Assembly (NCBI GenBank): GCA_963576735.1
Contig: OY755191.1
Span: 8,213,608-8,277,607 of the forward strand
Direction: 5' to 3'
DNA: 64,000 bases
Source: Bedellia somnulentella
Taxonomy: Eukaryota > Arthropoda > Insecta > Lepidoptera > Bedelliidae
Below are positions 1-10,821 of this stretch, one piece after another; positions within the stretch are counted from its first letter, which is position 1; every line of letters starts with the position of its first letter. Made by a program: the position numbers and the translations under genes. The notes beneath the pieces were generated by a model, which saw nothing but the letters and a program-made list of their open reading frames with translations, searched no databases and was not told where the DNA came from.

Positions 1-280
1 ATGGTAATTAGCTTCGGCAACTTGGGATTCGAGATATATACTAGTAGATGGTTCAAAATATAGTGGTGTAGGTGGTATATAGAGCCAATTTGGACGACAG
101 TAGACATAATATTTTTTTAAAAAGTGGGAGTTTGGAGTAAAAAGTATCATATGTAAATAAATTGGTGATAGAGATAGCACGTATGGTTTACTTTAATGAT
201 ATATCTTGAACATATGGGGTGGCAGGTTTTTTAACAAGAACTCTCAGTTTTTTAAAGGTAGATGAACGTGACCAAAGCAA

Positions 281-374
281 GAGAGGTTTGCGTGGATCGT
301 ACAAAGTGGCAATAGATAGTCTCTGCCTACCCCTATGGGAACTAACGGTGTGAGAATATGTATGTATGTATGTA
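281..374 (+). mobile_element. RTE-like LINE, 3' terminal fragment
   Basis: This is a degenerate copy of the last ~95 bp of the LINE at 19470-21140: the 'gagaggtttgc.tggatcgt' block, the 'tctctgcctacccc' block and the terminal 'gtgagaatatgtatgtatg' tail. It lies just downstream of a regucalcin exon. It is a dead 5'-truncated fragment; the match is by eye. Confidence 0.75.
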
Positions 375-395
375 ACTCTCAAAACGGACAAATAC

Positions 396-508
396 CTTTC
401 CTCCGTTGTAGCACGCGACCCAAAGGTTTCCATCGCTGTCTATGGTCATGCCATCGGGGAAACCCGTTACATTGTTGTTTTGGAAATTGAACAACGCCCT
501 CCGGTTGC
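396..508 (-). CDS. Regucalcin/SMP-30 family protein, exon 6 (partial gene)
   Basis: The exon encodes [11 protein letters not shown]... then [19 protein letters not shown] and ends in NGGK. GFPDGM contains the Asp that is the third metal ligand in the SMP-30 six-bladed propeller (human regucalcin D204). The acceptor is tttctag|gcaacc and the donor aag|gtattt. Its 113 nt take the frame from phase 1 to phase 0, fitting exon 5. The last ~45-55 residues of the family were not found and probably lie left of the window. Confidence 0.88.
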
Positions 509-607
509 CTAGAAATAATACAATTGTTCTTTATATTTGCCTCCCAAATATTTATTGACCCTGGATCAGAAAAACGATTGTTGCAAAGAATATGATTTTA
601 TCTACAA

Positions 608-753
608 CAGTCAGCTCAGCAAGAGCGCTAATTTATCGTCACGATATCGGTTAAAATGAGATGACAGTATACGATACAAAGTAATTGCGAAAGAGATGGC
701 TGCTTTATACCACGCGATATCTAGTTAAAAGGTCGCTCGTACTAGCTATGCAG
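608..753 (-). mobile_element. Short MITE, degenerate copy
   Basis: This is an inverted, diverged copy of the TIR element at 38241-38396. They share 'gttaaaatgagat', 'cagtatacgatac', 'gatggctgctttat' and 'cgctcgtactagc'. The ends resemble the 20-bp TIR of the intact copy but are eroded. It lies in a regucalcin intron; the remainder of 509-1009 shows nothing recognisable. Confidence 0.7.
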
Positions 754-1009
754 AGACTGAGTTTACTGTACAAATAATAATATAATAATAATTTGTATTT
801 CAATACCATAATAAAAGTATCGTAAAAGTAACGAGTACGTTTGTTAAATCAGGAGTAAAAATAGAGCTGAGTTATGATATAAAAATATTAACTAACTACT
901 ACGCTTTGAAAGCCATGGCTAAAATGTTTTTCTAAATATTTAATATGAAAATGATAGTTCTAGTTGCAGTATTAATTAATTAATGTTATTGTATAAAACA
1001 AAAACTTAC

Positions 1010-1133
1010 GTATTTCTCCAGAAGCTAGATCGAAATCGAAGACATCAATATTCCTCGTAGGGGTGTCGATGTAGAACATGAATTTGTTATTTTGCGACCA
1101 CGTGAGACCGTTTGACACCGACACTGGGCGAAC
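1010..1133 (-). CDS. Regucalcin/SMP-30 family protein, exon 5
   Basis: The exon encodes VRPVSVSNGLTWSQNNKFMF, then YIDTPTRNIDVFDFDLASGE and I. VSNGLTWS matches the family's NGLxWS motif whose Asn is a metal ligand (human N154), and YIDT is the next propeller strand. The acceptor is aatccag|gttcgc and the donor ata c|gtaagt. Length is 124 nt, phase 0 to 1. Confidence 0.9.
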
Positions 1134-1341
1134 CTGGATTTAAATATCTATATTACAAATGTTACCCAATAAATAGTGCTTGCTACGTGTAATATGGCAC
1201 TGAAAGTAATAAGCGTTTTCACCATAGTATTACTCTTGAGAAAGAAAAATCCTGAATAGTTATGTACAGCTGTGTACGACTTCCACGGAAGAATATAGGA
1301 TCAACTATTGAAGCGGACACTAAGCGATGTATGAATTATTT

Positions 1342-1720
1342 TAACATAACATAACATAAACGTTCACGCCGAATATCCCCGAAGGGGTTGGCAGAGGTAC
1401 TAATACTTCTGAACATCATGTGACTTTGTCACCTGGTGTTCATGGTACCCACGTTTTGCATGGACAGTGTACTCACGTGATAGGGGGCAGGCCTATCGCC
1501 GTTTTGTACGAATACACTGTCACATGACTAAGTACAACTCAGTCATGACTCATGACTCATGAGGGTTTCCTCACGATGTTTTCCGTCACCGTTAACAACC
1601 ATGATAAATTAACCACACATATGTCTTTAGAAAAGACAAATTGGTGTAGGCCCGACCCGGGATTTGAACACTAGTCCCTTGCACGTTAACTGGTGTTCTA
1701 CCCATTGAGCTATCACGTCG
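1342..1720 (-). mobile_element. S1 tRNA-derived SINE
   Basis: Read on the minus strand, it has a tRNA-like head (GTGATAGCTCAATGGGTAGA as A box, GTTCAAATCCCGGG as B box), a ~250-bp body with GGCCTATCGCCGT in reverse, and a tail that appears on the plus strand as taacataacataacataaac. Other copies are at 3307, 24816, 33889, 48122, 59828 and 62548. Classification as a SINE rests on the pol III-like boxes and on the 16-bp target-site duplication of the copy at 62548. Confidence 0.85.
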
Positions 1721-1837
1721 TTTTCTGAATTATTTTGTATTTGTATATTGTGAAGAGGTACAGTAAAACTTTGAAGCCCTGACTACTCTTTGGGAATTAT
1801 CACCGTGATTATATAGATAGATAGATAAATGACTTAC

Positions 1838-1932
1838 TTCGACGTCAGGATGAAGATAGTTGTCTTGAGTAATAGTATAAAGTGATCCCTGGTCAGGGAC
1901 CACGTTTTCATTCACTTCTTCGCCCATTGTAC
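1838..1932 (-). CDS. Regucalcin/SMP-30 family protein, exon 4
   Basis: The exon encodes (G)TMGEEVNENVVPDQGSLYT, then ITQDNYLHPDVE. GTMG and QGSLY are the usual regucalcin signature after the NDGKVD strand. Acceptor atttcag|gtacaa, donor gaa|gtaagt. Its 95 nt close the codon split with exon 3 and end in phase 0. Confidence 0.88.
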
Positions 1933-2196
1933 CTGAAATTTTTGAAAGATTAATTTTATTATATTAATATACTTAGTTCTCATTAACAAATAATCACAAA
2001 GCCAGTCTATAGTACACTGACTAAAATACTGAAAATGAAGTAAAGTCCCGACATGCTTAAAGTCCAGTGTTCGGTTATACCTCGAACACTCACTACTACT
2101 TTTCATTGATTCTGCACTCTCTGCTACTTGCATTTTGATGTAAAGCTAAGAGACTAGAAATTCTTCACACTATATAAAATGCCTCAACATAATTAC

Positions 2197-2400
2197 CAAT
2201 CCAAAGTCTTCCTTTAGCGTCGACCTTTCCATCGTTACATCGGTTGTCAGGTTTTCCCAAGTCGATAGCTGTCAGTAGTCGTAAAGAACTGTCTCCCGGT
2301 GGCGAATCCCATGGCAGGAAGAATAGCTCGGTTCTGGCACAGATGAGGACCAAGCGAGGATTGTCTTTGACTGTCACCACTGGTGTTACTGGCCCGAAAC
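2197..2400 (-). CDS. Regucalcin/SMP-30 family protein, exon 3
   Basis: The exon encodes GFGPVTPVVTVKDNPRLVLI, a central strand set, then DNRCNDGKVDAKGRLWIG. The RxNDGKxDxxGRxxxG block is diagnostic; its Arg and Asn correspond to human regucalcin R101 and N103 of the substrate pocket. Acceptor cccag|gtttcg, donor attg|gtaatt, 204 nt, phase 1 in and out. Family members bind Ca2+ or other divalent metal and act as gluconolactonases; the substrate of this copy is not known. Confidence 0.93.
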
Positions 2401-2576
2401 CTGGGTTGTGTTAACAAAACTCTTAATTGAGCTTAAAGTTTTCTAATATCTGTGTAACAACGGTGCTCGCGAATAAAATTCCAAAGTTCCCGAGATTGAT
2501 TGTTCGAGTCTTTTAACCAAATATTGTAATGTTAGGTGCCCTAAAAATCGTCTTATGATCAATTCAAACCTATTAT

Positions 2577-2640
2577 TTATGCCGTATATCCCTAAAAGGG
2601 TGGCAGCGGTATTGTTAATTTTAAACATCAAGTAATAATT
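2577..2640 (-). mobile_element. S1 SINE fragment
   Basis: A short tail-proximal piece of S1: 'gccgtatatccctaaaagggtggcag' style sequence plus the 'aacatcaagtaa' block. It is strongly diverged. Confidence 0.5.
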
Positions 2641-2644
2641 TAAC

Positions 2645-3175
2645 AAATAAAGGAAAGAAAAATATTGACACCAGCGGGTAGGTAGCGAATGCTAAGGGCC
2701 GGCGCTGACTGCCGGCATGGCATGGCAAAGGATTTCGGTACAGATATAGCATTTTTAATCTAATTACCATGAGTATAGAATTCATTTTGACACAACGATG
2801 CCGAGGGAGGCCGCGGTAGGACAGAACGTCGGCATCGTTGTGTCAAAATAAAGTAAAATGAATTCTATACTCATGGTAATAAGATTAAAAATGCTATATC
2901 TGTACCGAAATCCTTTGCCATGCCATGCCGGCAGTCAGCGCCGGCTCTAACACTACTTAAAAAGAAACAAAGGAAAGAACAATTTCGCACTAGAACTAAC
3001 TATAGCTCGATTGGCAGAGCGACGGGGGCGTATACCCGGAGGTCGTGGGTTCGATCCCCGTTGGTGTCGAAAATTATCGTTCCCTTATTTATTCTCTATT
3101 AGAAATAGTACCTACATGCGGTTTTCATGAACAAAAACATTCTAATTAAGTGATATTTTAGTCATCTAGAGTTCA
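2645..3175. repeat. S3 tRNA-like repeats flanking a near-perfect inverted repeat
   Basis: A left S3 remnant in minus orientation (aaaggaaagaaaaat, about 2649-2680) and a right S3 copy in plus orientation (about 2947-3170) flank arms at 2698-2804 and 2829-2945. The arms are nearly identical over ~107 bp, except for a ~10-bp insertion in the right arm and single-base changes. The loop is 24 bp. The S3 tRNA-like part (A box tagctcgattgg, B box gggttcgatcccc) is at 3002-3072. Confidence 0.85.
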
Positions 3176-3306
3176 GGGGTCTAACATTTTTTTACTAACA
3201 AGTTTTTCCTCGCCGTTATCAATATAAGAGACCTTTGCCCAGCAGTGGGACACAATAGGTTCATAAATAAAAAAAAAATCATTATTGATAAATCTTAAAG
3301 ACTCAG

Positions 3307-3622
3307 ACGTTCACGTCGTATAGCCCCGGAGGGATGGCACAGGTTCCAATAATCCTGAATATCACTGAACATTAACACCTGGTTTTCTGACTACACACGT
3401 TTTGCTTGGACAGTGTATAAAAGTGATATGGGGCAAATCTATGGCCGTTTTGTACGAATACTCAGTCACACGACTAAGCACAACTTAGCCTTGTGGATTT
3501 CCTTAGGATGTTTTCCCTCAGCGTTAACAACCACGATAAGTTAACTACACATTTGACGATAGAAAAGACAAATTGGTTTAGGTCCGACCCAGGGTTGATG
3601 ATAGGCGGGTGTCCTGCCCCCT
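3307..3622 (-). mobile_element. S1 SINE, truncated at its head
   Basis: The body matches the S1 copy at 1342 (gttcacg.cg, tttgc.tggacagtgta, cgttaacaaccacgata, gacaaattggttta). The head breaks off near the B box after cgggtgtcctgcccc. It lies in the regucalcin intron between exons 2 and 3. Confidence 0.75.
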
Positions 3623-3754
3623 GCAGATATCAAAGTTGTTTGCTTGATAAATCATCCTATGATAAACAATCTATATCATCAAGAAGCTTTACCTATCTCT
3701 TCATATCAATTAACCCCCATTTAATATACTACCATATTTCTAAACAATGCTGAC

Positions 3755-3890
3755 CTATACTTCTGGTGGTGACGTTTCCGTCTGAGCCGTCCATCCGATG
3801 CACCAGTTGCTCCTCGATGTCCACGAAGTACAACGCGTTCTCTTGCGTCGACCACGAGGGGCCTTCCAGATGCTGGCCTACTCGCCACAC
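3755..3890 (-). CDS. Regucalcin/SMP-30 family protein, exon 2
   Basis: The exon encodes VWRVGQHLEGPSWSTQENAL, then YFVDIEEQLVHRMDGSDGN and VTTRSI. The HLEGPSW block holds the Glu that is the first metal ligand in the family (human E18) and LYFVDI is the first-blade strand. Acceptor tttatag|gtgtgg, donor atag|gtcagc, 136 nt, phase 0 to 1. Its GC content is above its surroundings. Confidence 0.93.
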
Positions 3891-3896
3891 CTATAA

Positions 3897-4164
3897 AAAT
3901 ACATACATACATATACTCACGGCCATAAATCCCAAAAAAGGGTAGCCAGAATTTCAGAGCTAGAAACTCCTCAGCCACATTTGGAAGTTGATAGGGGAGA
4001 AGATAGTAGAAATAAAGTATCGTTGGTCATGTGTCCATCACCAACAACCTTTATTTATCATCTTTTCCCCACTCAGCTTTCCAAAAGCGGCTGAGGAATT
4101 TCTACTTCCTTAGCTCTGGCTACCCCATATTGGGATTTATAGCCGTGAGTATATGTATGTATGT
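3897..4164. mobile_element. S2 SINE-like repeats, inverted pair
   Basis: A plus-oriented S2 5' part (atactcacggccataaatccc) runs to about 4030 and meets a minus-oriented part (gtccatcaccaacaacctttat to ggatttatagccgtgagtat) at 4030-4164. S2 is the commonest repeat here. In the minus sense it starts near tgtagtgtcggcttagaata and ends in an ATGT microsatellite. It carries gaggcgacta and gatttttgggcgatg. Confidence 0.8.
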
Positions 4165-4202
4165 TAATAGAATACTTGTTCATGTAGCTGTGTAGTGTTG
4201 GC

Positions 4203-4470
4203 TTACTATAGTACATACATACATACATACATACATATACTCACGGCTATAAATCCCTTAACGGGGCAGCCAGAGCTTTGGAATGATAAATTCCTCAGCC
4301 ACTTTTGGAAGTTGATTGGGGAAAAGATGATAAAAACAAACGTTTTTGGTGATGGGTCTCCAACCACATCGCCCAAAATTCACTTAAAAAGCCCCTATAC
4401 CCTTAGTCGCCTCTTACGATCACCCACGGGTAGAAATGGGGTAGTGCTATTCTAAGCCGACACTACACGG
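4203..4470 (+). mobile_element. S2 SINE-like repeat, near full length
   Basis: It runs from an acat microsatellite through actcacggctataaatccc, the ctccaaccacatcgcccaa block and gtcgcctcttacgatcaccc to ttctaagccgacactacac. It serves as a reference for the family. No protein is encoded. Whether S2 is a true SINE was not settled, because no clear pol III boxes were seen. Confidence 0.8.
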
Positions 4471-4511
4471 TACTATTATTACTATAGTAGTACCAATCTA
4501 AACCATAACTT

Positions 4512-4697
4512 CCCGTGGATTTCGTATGAGGCAAACAGTTTCGGGGTGACTGAAGTGATTGTTGGGCGATGTGGCTGGAGGTTCTCAATCACCGTATATC
4601 CTTTTTTACAATCTTGTTCTCACTCAACTTCCAAAAGTGGCAGAAGAATTTCTGATTCTGATGTTCTGCCTACTCCTTTTCGACTTAACAGCCGTAA
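4512..4697 (-). mobile_element. S2 repeat, degenerate
   Basis: The blocks gtgattgttgggcgatgtgg, caacttccaaaagtggcag and aacagccgtaag appear in S2 order on the minus strand. It has many substitutions and no clear ends. From 4700 to 5500 the intron shows nothing recognisable. Confidence 0.65.
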
Positions 4698-5504
4698 GTT
4701 TAGGTAAATTTCGCGTGAAAGTCTAGATTAGTTCTAGTAACTCACATTCTTAGACTATGTGTATAGTAGGTCAATTAAATGTAAAATCTTGGAAAGTTTC
4801 CAAATTCGATAGCTTAATATTGTTAAAGTTTCCACAAAACATCGGAACTGTTATTGATGTGATCCTTGTTTCTTAAGATAAATTCTTCTATTGAATAGAC
4901 ATGAGATTGAAATCTATTTTTATATCTTTGTTTCCGTATTACGATATGATACAGGAAGATAATGTTTTCACAATACTAAATAAAGAAAGGATAGATTTGT
5001 GAATGTTATTGAGAAGAAAAGAGTTTAAAGTAGCAGGATTTTAAATTGAGTCACATAATAATATTACTTAATTTTGAAGTTATAAATTTATTAATGGTTT
5101 AATTTTATAGTTTGTTTGATAATTAAGAGAGATGCCATCATTAAGACTATTCAATACATCAATAAAATATTAGATTTCCCGATATATTTTCTTGCACTTC
5201 TAAGTGTATAGCTATCATAAGTAACAAAATAAATTCAAAATTTTCATGTTATTAGTAAGCTAAAGCTTCATAACTTCGTGCCCCATTTTAGCATTAGGAA
5301 AGCATAATAGTAACAGGTGAAAAGGGGGCGATAGAACTTAAAGCTTACATAAATCTACTTAAAAGCTTCTAATACTTTTACCTTGGTTACCGTTTACCCC
5401 GCAAGATGAAATGTGGTAGTTCAATACACAAAAAAACTATTTCCTCATTTTTCCCAAATCAATCCAATAAAAATGTTGTTTCTTTTACTCATTAATGTAC
5501 TTAC

Positions 5505-5609
5505 ATTCCTTATAAGAGGGGATTTAGGCTTGTACGCGTTACCACACCATCCTAAATTCGAAGTAAAAACCAACTGCAGAACGACAAAACACACTTTTCG
5601 ATTCATCAT
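5505..5609 (-). CDS. Candidate regucalcin exon 1 with signal peptide
   Basis: From a double Met at 5609 the frame gives 35 codons: MMNRKVCFVVLQLVFTSNLG, then WCGNAYKPKSPLIRN. It stops at a consensus donor aat|gtaagt in phase 0, exactly the phase exon 2 needs. A short basic start followed by VCFVVLQLVF looks like a secretion signal. Support is the donor, phase, length and position only; the residues are too short for homology. An upstream in-frame Met exists at 5657. A missed different first exon remains possible. Confidence 0.5.
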
Positions 5610-5759
5610 TGCCCAAGCGACCTCCTCTACCAATGAACCAACACGACTGCGGTCCAATTCTCGATCACTATTTCGTTTTATGGTGCATCTATATTACGTC
5701 ACACGATGTAACGATAAACAGATAGAGAAATACTCGAAAACGTAAGTAAAACAACATGG

Positions 5760-8534
5760 TAGTAGATGTAAAGTTGGTTGAATAAAATCTGTGATAGTGG
5801 TGGTGGATAGTCTGTCGGACGCTGAGTGAATGTGTTTTGGTGTGTCAAGGTGAAGGTATGATTGCTGTTTTAATCGTAATGAGAGGCATTAATCTCGCGA
5901 TTAATTCTTTCGAGTACTTGTTAAGTTTAATTATTTATTAATCCTTCCTCTTGTAAGATCTACTTATGAAGACGATGTTAAAATGAGTGTTCCTCATGAA
6001 CTTTTAAAATAAGAAAAAAAGAAGGTCTAAAAAAATATGCTGTAGATCTTAATATATCTTTTAAGATTTTAATTCATTTTCTAAAACCGCGATAACTTTG
6101 TAAATCATACAAACGATACGGAAACATTTTTTTTTATATATTGATAAAAAAATTACATTGACATAATTTGTAAACTTAATCTTAACCCTACGGAACCATT
6201 AACGGATGGTCTGACAATTACTGGAACAAAATGTATTTAGTTTAAAAAACTAGGTAAAAATACTCTTTTTGTACTTCGAAATCAAATAACTTGTTATGAT
6301 AACTTTAAATTCATTATATAGCTATCGTTATCACGATGGAGAAATTATAATAAGTGTAGACAAAACGAAAATTACTTCATATGACTCATTCATCAACCAC
6401 ATCTAATACCTACTATTTTTAAATTTAGTGTTATTTTAATCAAGATGTGTATTTTTACTATGATTGATCTTGATAAAGATTTGGATAACATAAAAATATT
6501 GTTATCTTTTAAGGAAACATATACGCTTGTTAACAGCCTCGCTTCTATATATGTTCAATGTGAACCGCAAGCCAATACTATTAATGTGTTACAAATACTA
6601 TACCAGCTTTTACTTATAGGCTTGTTTGACTTTAATTATAAAAATACATAGTTTATTTTGAAGTTATGTCATCGGCCTTAGTTCTTTCAAATGTCTTTTA
6701 TTGGCTATTGTGTGGTGATATTACTCTTGCGAAGAAATGAGTCGTATCTATAGATCGCTTAATTTCTTTAACGATCAATATCTCCATTGAGTTGATCAGT
6801 TTTCTTACGGAGCGCCCCATTTTTCCTTCCTTTTTAGTTTGCTCCAGTGATAATACTTTGGATCCCCTGTACTATGTGACCTATAAATCTCTCTCTATAG
6901 TTATAGTCGGTTTGCTATATGTTTAGTGATGCACTAATTGCATGCATTGACCAAGTGTAAAGTTATTTTATTATTTTTGTTTTATTGTGTAAATCTTAAC
7001 GAGTCAGCAGTGATCTCATATCTAGGCTACAGTTCTTTCTTTTTTGATAATTTTGAATAATATATTGATTTGGATAGTTAGAAATTCATGGACCTTTATG
7101 GTAATTTTGAATTTAGGTTAGTTTCATTACAGTAAGGTTTTTTTTATTCATTTAATAGTAACGTTATTGATCTTAGTATCATAGTCAATACCAAAACCGA
7201 TTAATTTTTTGTCTTACTTTCTTCTTGATTAATTATTTGCCGCTCATGTGAGATATTAAATGTTTTAAAAATGATTGCACTTCCTATATGCTATTCTAAT
7301 TAAAAAATATTTTCCGCTCTAAATTAATTAAAAATATCTAGATAAAATATCTTTAAAACATTTTATCTTTGAAAAAAGTTTATTTTATTAATAGAGAAAT
7401 GCAAGGAACACTCCATTTAAAGTATGTGAGTGATAAATGTAATCATGATTGGAAGTTAGAGGCCGCGAGTAATTTCTCGGTACATTTTATTAGCTGGTCT
7501 CGTGTTTCCGGATCATTGCATTTACGCCTTCCATTTGCGGAAATCTATAATGAAGGTTACTGTCTGTGGTTGGTATAGAATCTATCCGAATAGATAAATT
7601 AAGTAGTTGTTGATCGGGCTGTTTCTTTTTCTTATTAGCTCATCATTCTAGATTGTAGGCAGTAGTTCTTTTAAAATAATTGATAAATAGCATAAAAAAA
7701 CTTCTTCATGAACTAAAGCTACTTTGTGGATAAAATGTCGTGACTTAATTTTGTAGATTTATAAAAAAAATATACATTTAAGAATAGTTTCATGGAGCTT
7801 CATATCGAGCTTTTTTTTTATTTGAGTTTGAATGTTTTTTTTACTAGCAATGTCTTTTAGGTTTAGTTTAGATGTATTTCAATGCTAGGAGTGTTTATCT
7901 ATTCCCAGTGTATATAGATCACCTATTTTGAAGCGAGCTAATGGGCCATTGTGTCGCACGGCCAATAACCAAGTAATAAAAATGCATATTGGTACCCATT
8001 AATATGCAAGCAATCACATTACTGTTCAAATTATGGTTTGCTCACTACTATTGACGGAAATTTGCTTTTTATTTTATGTGCCATGTTAGAACTACATGAC
8101 TTATCCCCTTTCCGATTTCTGTTACCGGTATGCGTTCAAATCTGGTGTTGGACCTGGTGTTACCTCTTCTCAGGATTTTTCAGTAGGTTAGGAAACAATG
8201 AGTCAAAGCAGCGATAGTGTCGTTCTTAAATACAGCACCAGACTACTTTTTTGTATTTGCGTTTACCTTGCTATATATGCTTGCCATCAGCGACTATATG
8301 ATAGAAAAGGGTAGGATATTTAGTTCTTTAATTATAATTTGGGCTAAGTAATTTCCAACCATAAGATCCATCCATCACAAGTTTTTATATCTTTTACCCT
8401 GATTCCTAGCTTTTAAAATTCTAAGGAAAGTAGTTTGCTTTTCACCAAAGCCCATATACACTATTGATGACAATCGGGAAAGCCACAGCTATAGGGCAAA
8501 AATGCCAGTATGCTCACGCCCCAATTTGTTTCAG
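5760..8534. other. Long stretch without recognisable gene or repeat
   Basis: The region is AT-rich with many poly-A/T runs. I looked for the SMARCC N-terminal exons here on the plus strand and did not find them. Open frames at 6445-6651 and 7369-7578 have no recognisable motif. It may hold the regucalcin promoter (minus strand, above 5657) and intron sequence of the SMARCC gene. Confidence 0.5.
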
Positions 8535-8639
8535 ATGAAAGTATTCATGGACATGAAGCCAGGCGGCGCGCTATGCACGGTGCTCGCCACCATGTTCCGC
8601 TTCAAGTCGGAGCAGCGGTGGCGCAAGTTCGACTTCCAG
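8535..8639 (+). CDS. mor: SMARCC/moira SWI/SNF scaffold subunit, first visible exon (exon 1)
   Basis: The gene encodes the SMARCC (Drosophila Moira, human BAF155/BAF170) core subunit of Brahma/SWI-SNF remodellers in the nucleus. It scaffolds the complex through SWIRM, SANT and a coiled coil. This exon gives MKVFMDMKPGGALCTVLATM and FRFKSEQRWRKFDFQ, matching the vertebrate FMDFKAGGALC...WRRFDLQ stretch. Acceptor tttcag|atgaaa, donor cag|gtcggt, 35 codons, phase 0. Homologues have ~80-110 residues before this point; those exons were not found, so the Met here is probably not the start. A second in-frame donor nine bases on (aag|gtatgc) would add VGK. Confidence 0.93.
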
Positions 8640-9538
8640 GTCGGTAAGGTATGCACCCGAGTGAGCCGCACGCACCGCCATCGCACCTCATTGCTCGCCA
8701 GCCAATCGCAGCCCAGTAGACGACCGGCCAGCCAATCAGCGCGCTGTATTTTAACAGCCATTTTGAATACTCACATTTTGGCGTAGATGGAGAAAATTAT
8801 AGGCGTTGAGGCTAAATTTGTAGAAAACTGAAAGAGAAGGTCTATATTTGGATGCCCTTATCAGTGTTGCCACTTGGTTTTAACAATAAAAGTGTGACAT
8901 ATCGGTTTTAACACTTTCTCCAAGTTTTGAGTTCCTTAAAATTCGGCTCCTTAGTACATAAATCTGTAAATAAATTATTTATGCATCGTACCCGTTTACA
9001 GAATGTCTATTGTTTTCTCTGTCTGCGATATTTAAGTAATAAAGACATTTTGTGTCACCATAATTTCAAAAAAACTGCACACATACATTTTTTGATCAAA
9101 ATTGTTTTTTTCAATAATTAATTAAATGAAATGTAACTTTCATGAATTGATATCCTAGTACCGACTTAGGATTTAATAGTACTGTACTTTTACTGCTCTG
9201 CAATACCATCGATAGTTTTGAAGATTCTGCCTAATAAAATGTGACATCTCTTTTCTTCTGTCAGAAATATAATTGGTTAACAGATAATTTCTCATAAGAA
9301 ATCGTCATAAAATATGTCACACCATTAATTAATTTCAAATTGACATTAGGTTTTAATATCTTGAACCAAAGTGCAAAGAGCAGTAATAATTCTTCACGTT
9401 GTTTCTCTTAAAACGCCAGTTAAACAGCAAGTAAATGTTTTGATCTAATCTAGTCTAACCGCACGGTACTTAAATTAGAACTTAAACTTGTGACACATCA
9501 CACAATTCATCACAAATATCTCTATTTGCGTTCTCAAG

Positions 9539-9671
9539 CCCGTTTTTTGAATTGAGTATTCAAGCTGAGAACGATTTAAGTATCGTTTTGTCTCATTCAG
9601 TTGTTAAGATTTCAATGCGTCAGAACGATACTTAGTTGTTCTCAGCTGGAATACTCAATTCATAAATCGGG
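9539..9671. mobile_element. Small foldback MITE in SMARCC intron 1
   Basis: Arms of ~50 bp (9539-9590 and 9622-9671) are inverted copies sharing gaattgagtattc, agctgagaac and aagtatcgtt, with a ~30-bp centre. No coding capacity. The remaining intron, 8640-10821, is AT-rich with no other recognised feature. Confidence 0.7.
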
Positions 9672-10821
9672 CGTCAGTCTTTTAACTATATCTTGAACAC
9701 GTAAAAACATTTTAAAACACTTCTGTATATACACTGTACGGTTATGTATTAGAGTGATTCCTCAATGGCGTAGCTTCAGACCATTTATGTATTATTTCAT
9801 ATGTACATAAATTCATAGAATTAAAAATTGTGGCCTAAGACTCCGATAAAACTAAATGTTAGAAACCTTATTGCGGAAGATATACTCATAATCCCATGAG
9901 ATAAAAAAATCGATTCTTAATTTTGTTAGTTACTCAAGAACTAGTATTATAGCACCCTCTTTATTTCTATTTTATTCATATTTTTAATATGTCTAGAGTA
10001 TGTGAGAAGTTGTATTTATGCTTTGCTAATCGAGGAGTCACTCTTATCGTGAACACATAATTTTACATTTCATATATTGTGTTTGGTACAGAGTACTTGT
10101 TTTTGTCACTGTTTAACTTTCAGTTGAATTTGTAAATAATACTGTAACATATATTACTTGTTTAATAAAAAGGACAATAGGAGAGGGGTATTTCTCAACT
10201 TTATGTTCATAGCTTCTCATTTCATGCCGGGTCCCTATCATGTTTTCGTTTTTATTTGTGAAGGAATAATGGTGTGTTTTGTTTAAAATATTTCACTAAT
10301 TACATGTTTTGTTGAAGTGACTAACACCGGTTTTGTTTTGGCATGGAATTAAAATCAATTTTGTACTTTTACATAACCACCAGTTTGCAATGTGATTTTT
10401 ATTCATATAGAATGTAAATAATTTAATATAAATATAATATAATAGTCTTAAGTGGTGACCCATAAAAAGTCTTCAGTCAATGGAATACTCTTTATTCCTA
10501 GAATATATCTTAGATAGTTTTTGAGTAGTAGCTACCTCAATATTGTGTATCATTCTAATTTATATATTTTTCTATTTCAAGTTGTATGTTTACAATTAAA
10601 AAAAACTCAATCAAACCGCAATGAAACCTTATACAGTAATAACTATTTTCAATACCCATAATATTGTCTTAACATAATATTGAAGTGTCCTAGTATTTGA
10701 ATAGTAAAGATAACAACCCAACTAAATTCAATAAATCAAATATCTTATAAACACATTTAACCCGATAGACAAGATACTAACACACATATTTTCTTCCCCT
10801 ACCCCCTTCACCCGTTCACAG

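Noticed and set aside
1..196. Open minus-strand frame reading ...YCRPNWLYIPPTPLYFEPS... toward the left edge
   Set aside because: It could be part of a neighbouring gene or the last regucalcin exon, but it matches neither regucalcin's C-terminus nor any motif I know, and its acceptor is unclear.
7369..7578. Frame MKKVYFINREMQGTLHLKYV... as a SMARCC N-terminal exon
   Set aside because: No similarity to the SMARCC N-terminus and no convincing splice sites.
8502..8786. Longer frames overlapping SMARCC exon 1 on both strands
   Set aside because: The conserved SMARCC frame with proper splice sites explains the GC-rich segment; the others are shadow frames.
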